Shown here piece by piece: positions 59,894 through 64,000 of a DNA stretch of 64,000 nt. Within the stretch, counting starts at the first letter, position 1, and the number at the start of each line of letters is the position of its first letter. The notes below the pieces were generated by a model. That model made no database searches, had not been told where the DNA came from, and worked only from the letters and a program-made list of their open reading frames with translations. Made by a program: the position numbers and the translations under genes. The stretch spans positions 1-64,000 of the forward strand of contig CAJTSE010000005.1 in NCBI GenBank assembly GCA_910578815.1, given 5' to 3'. This stretch comes from an uncultured Acetatifactor sp. GTDB taxonomy: Bacteria; Bacillota; Clostridia; Lachnospirales; Lachnospiraceae.

Positions 59894-61641
59894 GAGTGAA
59901 GGAAACAAAAAAGCGGGAAAATAGGGAACAGGAAAATAAGAAACATAAATTTGCATCCGCTGCTGCAGGATTGGTTATTTTCTGCCTGTTGCTGCTTTTG
60001 GGTGGTGCAGGATGGATGCTGTATAAAAGGGCAGAAGAAGCCGTAAGCCTGTCTGACCGGATACAGGCGCTCACCGGGGATCTGTCCTCTATGTCTGATG
60101 AATATTCGGTGCTGGAGGAAGAGCAGGGAGTGCTGTCCGATAAATTTTCTCTGATTTCCGGACAGTTTTCCAAGCTGTGGCAGAGGTATCTGTCAGCCAG
60201 AGGACATGGTCTGGGGGAGGCAGAAGGCTTTGGGTTTACGGAGTCGGCAAGAGAACTGAAAAATCCAAACAGAGGATTTTATCATATGCACGGATATTTT
60301 ATCAAGGATGAGGTCAGAAGCTTTAAAAGCTATCAGGAAGACTTGGGCTGGCGTTTCGCCAAGGACCACGATACCAGCTTGACCATGATCCAGATCAACC
60401 TGCAGCATTTTAAAAACAGGGAAATTTCCGGGAAAGGACTGGAGAGTCTGGATAATCTTTTTCGGGCTCTGGAGGCAAATGTAGGGGATAAGCATTTGAT
60501 CCTGCGATTTTTGTATGACTGGGACGGAAAAAACATGCAGTATGAGCCGGACAGCCTGGATACCATTTTAAGGCATATCGAGCAGGTGGGGCCCTGGCTG
60601 AAGGAATATAAGGAGCAGATCTTTTTAACCCAGGGGCTGTTCATCGGCAGCTGGGGAGAAATGCACAGCTCAAAATTTTTAGGACAGGAGAATTATCGGA
60701 TTCTTGCCAATGCCTTGTATGAGGCCACGGCGGACAGTACTTATCTTTCCGTGCGTATGCCTGCCCAGTGGCGTATGATTACAGGAATCGGGGATCCGGA
60801 GCAGGCAGTCAGGGGAGACGGAAGCCTGGCTTCCCGTCTGGGGCTTTTTAATGACGGAATGCTGGGCAGCTGGAGCGATTACGGGACCTACGGGGATCAG
60901 ACCAGGGAAGAGCACGGAGATTTTACCTTTTGGAATCGTCAGGAGGAACTGGCCTTCCAGGACATTTTGTGCAGAACGGTGCCCATCGGCGGGGAGATTA
61001 TGACTCCCAATAAGTATAATGATTTTGAAAATGCCTTACAGGATATGAAGGCCATGCACGTTACTTATGCCAACCGGGATTTCGATACCAGAGTGTTTGA
61101 CAAATGGGCGCGGACTACCGTCAGTGAGGACGGATGTTTTGACGGTATGGACGGGCTGACCTATATGGAGCGGCATTTGGGATACCGCCTGGTGTTGCGG
61201 GATACGGCTTTTGAGTATGACTGGAAAGAAGATCTGCTGACGGCGGAGATCACCCTGCAGAACGTGGGATTTGCGCCCATATACAGACCGGCGCAGGTGG
61301 AGCTGACCTTATATGACAGAAAAAGAGGGCAGGGGTATTCTTATATCTTAGATCCGGAGCAGGATATTCGCGATCTGGCGGGGGGAACCGTCTCTGATGA
61401 GCTGATGACTCTGCGCTGGGAGCTGCCCCTGGGGGGAATGCCTCAGGGAGAACTGGAGATTTATTTCAGTATTGCGGACGAGCTGTCAGGCGAGACCATT
61501 TTACTGGGTAATGAGCAGGACCCTGACAGGAGGGGGTACCGGGTGGGGACACTGCGCCTGGGAGAAGCAGAAGAGCTTTTAGAGCTTTGGAAACAGGAGC
61601 TTCCGGACTGGCTGTTTGGAATCTTGAATAAAGAAGGTTGA
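59890..61641 (+). CDS. Membrane-anchored DUF4832/DUF4874 protein
   Basis: Relative of the protein encoded at 56088, 583 aa. It has a basic N terminus, a membrane helix (~24-45) and a coiled coil (~50-100), so its main part faces outward. The barrel opens with NPNRGFYHMHGYF and has LILRFLYDWDGKN and TQGLFIGSWGEMHSSKF; the terminal beta domain has AEITLQNVGFAPIYRPAQVE. Motif order matches the unanchored copy. GTG start at 59890 overlaps the upstream stop by four bases. Together the two could act on glycan on both sides of the membrane. Confidence 0.82.
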   Translation: MRVKETKKRENREQENKKHKFASAAAGLVIFCLLLLLGGAGWMLYKRAEEAVSLSDRIQALTGDLSSMSDEYSVLEEEQGVLSDKFSLISGQFSKLWQRYLSARGHGLGEAEGFGFTESARELKNPNRGFYHMHGYFIKDEVRSFKSYQEDLGWRFAKDHDTSLTMIQINLQHFKNREISGKGLESLDNLFRALEANVGDKHLILRFLYDWDGKNMQYEPDSLDTILRHIEQVGPWLKEYKEQIFLTQGLFIGSWGEMHSSKFLGQENYRILANALYEATADSTYLSVRMPAQWRMITGIGDPEQAVRGDGSLASRLGLFNDGMLGSWSDYGTYGDQTREEHGDFTFWNRQEELAFQDILCRTVPIGGEIMTPNKYNDFENALQDMKAMHVTYANRDFDTRVFDKWARTTVSEDGCFDGMDGLTYMERHLGYRLVLRDTAFEYDWKEDLLTAEITLQNVGFAPIYRPAQVELTLYDRKRGQGYSYILDPEQDIRDLAGGTVSDELMTLRWELPLGGMPQGELEIYFSIADELSGETILLGNEQDPDRRGYRVGTLRLGEAEELLELWKQELPDWLFGILNKEG

Positions 61642-61649
61642 GGAAACCT

Positions 61650-62675
61650 ATGCAGAAGATTGATTTCGTGGTGACCTGGCTGGATGAAAGTGATCCGGAA
61701 TGGTTAAAAAACAGGAAAAAATTTGCCCCCGGAGAGGGGGAGGACGGGAGAGCTGAACGGTATCGGGACTGGGGATTGTTCCGCTATTGGTTTCGGGGTG
61801 TGGAGCGTTTTGCTCCCTGGGTGAGAAAAGTACACCTGGTGGTCAGCGGACGTGTGCCGGACTGGCTGAACACGGAATGTCCCAAGCTGCATGTGGTGAA
61901 ACATGAGGAATTTATTCCCAATGAATTTCTGCCTACCTTTAACAGCAATGTAATAGAAATTTACCTGCACCGCATAGAGGGGCTGGCAGAGCAGTTTGTC
62001 TATTTCAATGACGATATGTACCTGATCAACAGAGTGAAGCAGGAGTACTTTTTTCGCCGCGGCCTGCCCTGTGATTTGCTGGCATTGCAGCCTGTGGTAG
62101 CAAATCCGGATAATCAGGTCATGTCTCACCTGTTTTTAAATAATGCGCTGGTGCTGTCCAAATACTTTGATAAGCGTAAGAATATGCGCCTTCAGCCCTG
62201 GAAGTATTTTCATTTCGGCTATCCGCCGCTGTATTTCTGCTATAATTTGCTGGAGCTTTCGTTCCCGCTTTTTACAGGCTTTTACACGGTGCATGGACCC
62301 ATGCCTTTCCTGAAAAGTACATTTTCAGAACTTTGGGAAAAGGAAGAGCGGGCCTTGACGGAGATGTCCGGCAATAGGTTTCGGAGCGAGACAGACCTGA
62401 CGCCTTATCTTTTCAGGGAATATCAAAAGCTTACAGGTCATTTTTTGGCAAAGAATATTCAAAGGGATTTTCGGTATTTTTCAGTATCCGGTCATGTGGA
62501 CAAGCTGCTGCGCACGATCAGAAAACAGAAAAAAAAGATTATATGTATCAATGACGTGTCTTCCCTGCAGGAGACAGAGAAGGTTAAAAATTCGATTCGA
62601 GAGGCATTTCGGGAGATACTGCCTGAAGCTGCCGGATTTGAACGAGAGGGGAAAGCCGATCCTTCGGCGGAATGA
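61650..62675 (+). CDS. Stealth family sugar-phosphate transferase
   Basis: Stealth proteins transfer hexose-1-phosphate to a growing glycan and give phosphodiester-linked polymers. The four conserved regions are visible: CR1 IDFVVTWLDESDPEW, CR2 RYRDWGLFRYWFRGVERFAP and VYFNDDMYLINRV, CR3 near FLKSTFSELWEKE, and CR4 in KKIICINDVSSL. Length of 341 aa is usual. I chose the ATG at 61650 after GAGGAAA rather than the TTG at 61638. It is cytoplasmic. The product suggests that the downstream part of this locus makes a phosphoglycan distinct from Pel. Confidence 0.92.
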   Translation: MQKIDFVVTWLDESDPEWLKNRKKFAPGEGEDGRAERYRDWGLFRYWFRGVERFAPWVRKVHLVVSGRVPDWLNTECPKLHVVKHEEFIPNEFLPTFNSNVIEIYLHRIEGLAEQFVYFNDDMYLINRVKQEYFFRRGLPCDLLALQPVVANPDNQVMSHLFLNNALVLSKYFDKRKNMRLQPWKYFHFGYPPLYFCYNLLELSFPLFTGFYTVHGPMPFLKSTFSELWEKEERALTEMSGNRFRSETDLTPYLFREYQKLTGHFLAKNIQRDFRYFSVSGHVDKLLRTIRKQKKKIICINDVSSLQETEKVKNSIREAFREILPEAAGFEREGKADPSAE

Positions 62676-62684
62676 GAGGCGGAA

Positions 62685-64000
62685 GTGGCAGAAAAAAGCA
62701 GGACCGAATATTCGGCGCGAAATGCAACGGTGGCAATGTGTTCCAGAATACTGGCCATGCTTGCGGGTTTTGTGGCAAGGGTGGTATTTACCCATACCTT
62801 AAGTGAAGAGTATGTAGGAATTAACGGGCTGTTCACCGATATATTGAATGTGCTTGCACTGTCGGAGCTGGGGGTGGGAACTGCCATTACCTTTGCTCTC
62901 TACAAGCCTATATCCGAGAGGGACATAGAAAAGCAAAAGTCCCTGATGCGCATGTACCGGGACTTTTACCGGGGCGTGGCGGGGACGGTGCTGGCGCTGG
63001 GGCTTTTACTGCTGCCCTTTTTGGGGTATCTGTTCAGGGACCAGCCGGAAGTAGAACATCTGACCTTGATCTACCTGCTGTACCTTGCCAATTCCGTGCT
63101 GTCCTATACCTTTGTTTATAAGCGGACTCTAGTGGATGCTCACCAATTAAGCTATATTGGCGTGCTGTATCAAACCATGTCCTGGTTTGCCCAGAGTCTG
63201 ATTCAGATCGGCGTGCTTCTGCTTACGGGGAACTTCATGCTTTATGTGTCGGTGATGGCATTATGTACTGTTGCCAATAATCTGTGCATCTCCGCCAAGG
63301 CCGACAGGCTGTATCCCTATTTGCGGGACAAGGAGGTTCAAAGGCTTCCGGAGGAAGAGAAAAAAGGAATATTCCGTAATATCCGAGCCATGCTTATGCA
63401 CAAGGTCAGTACGGTGATCGTGAACAATACGGACAACCTGCTGTTATCCGCGTTGGTGGGGATCCGCAGCGTGGGCTGCTATACCAACTATTTTTTGATT
63501 ATCGGCTCCATTCAGCAGGTGCTGACGCAGATGTTCGGCGGCATAACGGCAAGTGTGGGAAACTTAGGTGTGGAAAGTGATTCGGGGAGGATCAGAAAGA
63601 TTTTTGAAGCTGCCTTTTTTATGGGGCAGTGGGTATACGGCGTGGTTGCCGTCTGCCTGTACGGGGTGCTGAATCCCTTTGTGGAGCTGTTTTTCGGCAG
63701 TCAGTATGTGTTTTCAAAGTATATTACCCTGGTACTCTGTGTGAATTTCTACATAACGGGCATGCGTCAGCCTACTTTAATATTTCGGGATTCGCTGGGA
63801 GTTTTCTGGTATGATCGTTATAAATCTCTGGTGGAGGCGGCTATTAACCTGGTGGTTTCTCTTATTTTGGGGAAATGGCTGGGGACCATAGGAGTATTTA
63901 TCGGGACGACGGTCAGCATTGTGACTACCTCACTTTGGGTGGAGCCATATATGCTGTACAAACACAAATTAAACTGTTCGGCGAAAACTTATTTTGTACG
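62685..64000 (+). CDS. Polysaccharide flippase, truncated by the window end
   Basis: Wzx/MOP-family membrane protein; 438 residues are visible and the frame is still open at 64000. Reading from GTG at 62685, with AGAGGCGGAA upstream, gives RILAMLAGFVARVVFTHTLS, then EEYVGINGLFTDILNVLALS, ELGVGTAITFALYKP and repeated membrane helices, about 11 in all. SEEYVGINGLFTDILNVLALSEL-type openings are typical for flippases that export lipid-linked repeat units. It begins 9 bases after the Stealth gene and probably exports its product. The C-terminal end lies outside the window. Confidence 0.9.
   Translation, partial: MAEKSRTEYSARNATVAMCSRILAMLAGFVARVVFTHTLSEEYVGINGLFTDILNVLALSELGVGTAITFALYKPISERDIEKQKSLMRMYRDFYRGVAGTVLALGLLLLPFLGYLFRDQPEVEHLTLIYLLYLANSVLSYTFVYKRTLVDAHQLSYIGVLYQTMSWFAQSLIQIGVLLLTGNFMLYVSVMALCTVANNLCISAKADRLYPYLRDKEVQRLPEEEKKGIFRNIRAMLMHKVSTVIVNNTDNLLLSALVGIRSVGCYTNYFLIIGSIQQVLTQMFGGITASVGNLGVESDSGRIRKIFEAAFFMGQWVYGVVAVCLYGVLNPFVELFFGSQYVFSKYITLVLCVNFYITGMRQPTLIFRDSLGVFWYDRYKSLVEAAINLVVSLILGKWLGTIGVFIGTTVSIVTTSLWVEPYMLYKHKLNCSAKTYFV

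Overview
The window looks like a chromosomal segment of a low-to-mid GC Gram-positive anaerobe of the Bacillota, most likely family Lachnospiraceae. Supporting signs are a T-box leader in front of leuS, AGGAGG-type ribosome sites, Rex, class B sortase with BspA-like leucine-rich surface proteins, a Re-citrate-synthase-like enzyme beside NADP isocitrate dehydrogenase, and a Gram-positive type Pel polysaccharide operon. No rRNA, tRNA, insertion sequence or CRISPR array was found. Gene density is high, and the only gene-free stretch over 300 bases (16851-17265) is the leuS T-box leader.

Layout. 119-7062: pheS-pheT, an M18 aminopeptidase, queA, a PilZ (c-di-GMP receptor) protein and a VanZ-like protein, all on the plus strand. 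7164-9182: tyrA and an AraC regulator on the minus strand. 9410-12597: two Gfo/Idh/MocA oxidoreductases and a sugar-isomerase-like TIM barrel, divergent from the AraC gene. 12733-19680: an EF-G paralogue, a DUF6020 membrane protein and T-box controlled leuS. 19804-21121: three minus-strand genes of unknown role, one very rich in Cys and Gly. 21259-30968: sortase B, two large LRR surface proteins and a subtilisin-like protease. 31162-34569: Re-citrate synthase candidate, GntR regulator and isocitrate dehydrogenase behind a promoter that carries a 22-bp palindrome. 34632-41391: Rex, a coiled-coil protein, NAD(P)HX repair enzyme, alanine racemase, MazF without a visible MazE, a CorC-type membrane protein and YebC.

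41404-64000 is a surface glycan region. It begins with a polyprenyl-phosphate glycosyltransferase and a membrane glycosyltransferase-like protein, then a ClpP/TepA-like protease. Next comes a Pel operon: a PqqD-like protein, PelD fused to a degenerate SDR domain and keeping an RxxD c-di-GMP site, PelE, a PelA deacetylase-type protein, PelF and PelG. It continues without a break into DUF2304, two glycosyltransferases, two DUF4832 proteins flanking a large membrane protein, a Stealth phosphotransferase and a polysaccharide flippase cut by the window end. PelD and the PilZ protein both point to c-di-GMP control of matrix production.

The most unusual points are the PqqD-like protein at the head of the pel genes, the pseudo-SDR domain on PelD, the oppositely charged C-terminal tails of PelF and PelG, a shared DDFDI C-terminal motif on PelF and a neighbouring membrane protein, and the paired DUF4832 proteins in a locus without a Pel hydrolase. 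All functional calls come from reading the sequence by eye; no database search was run.
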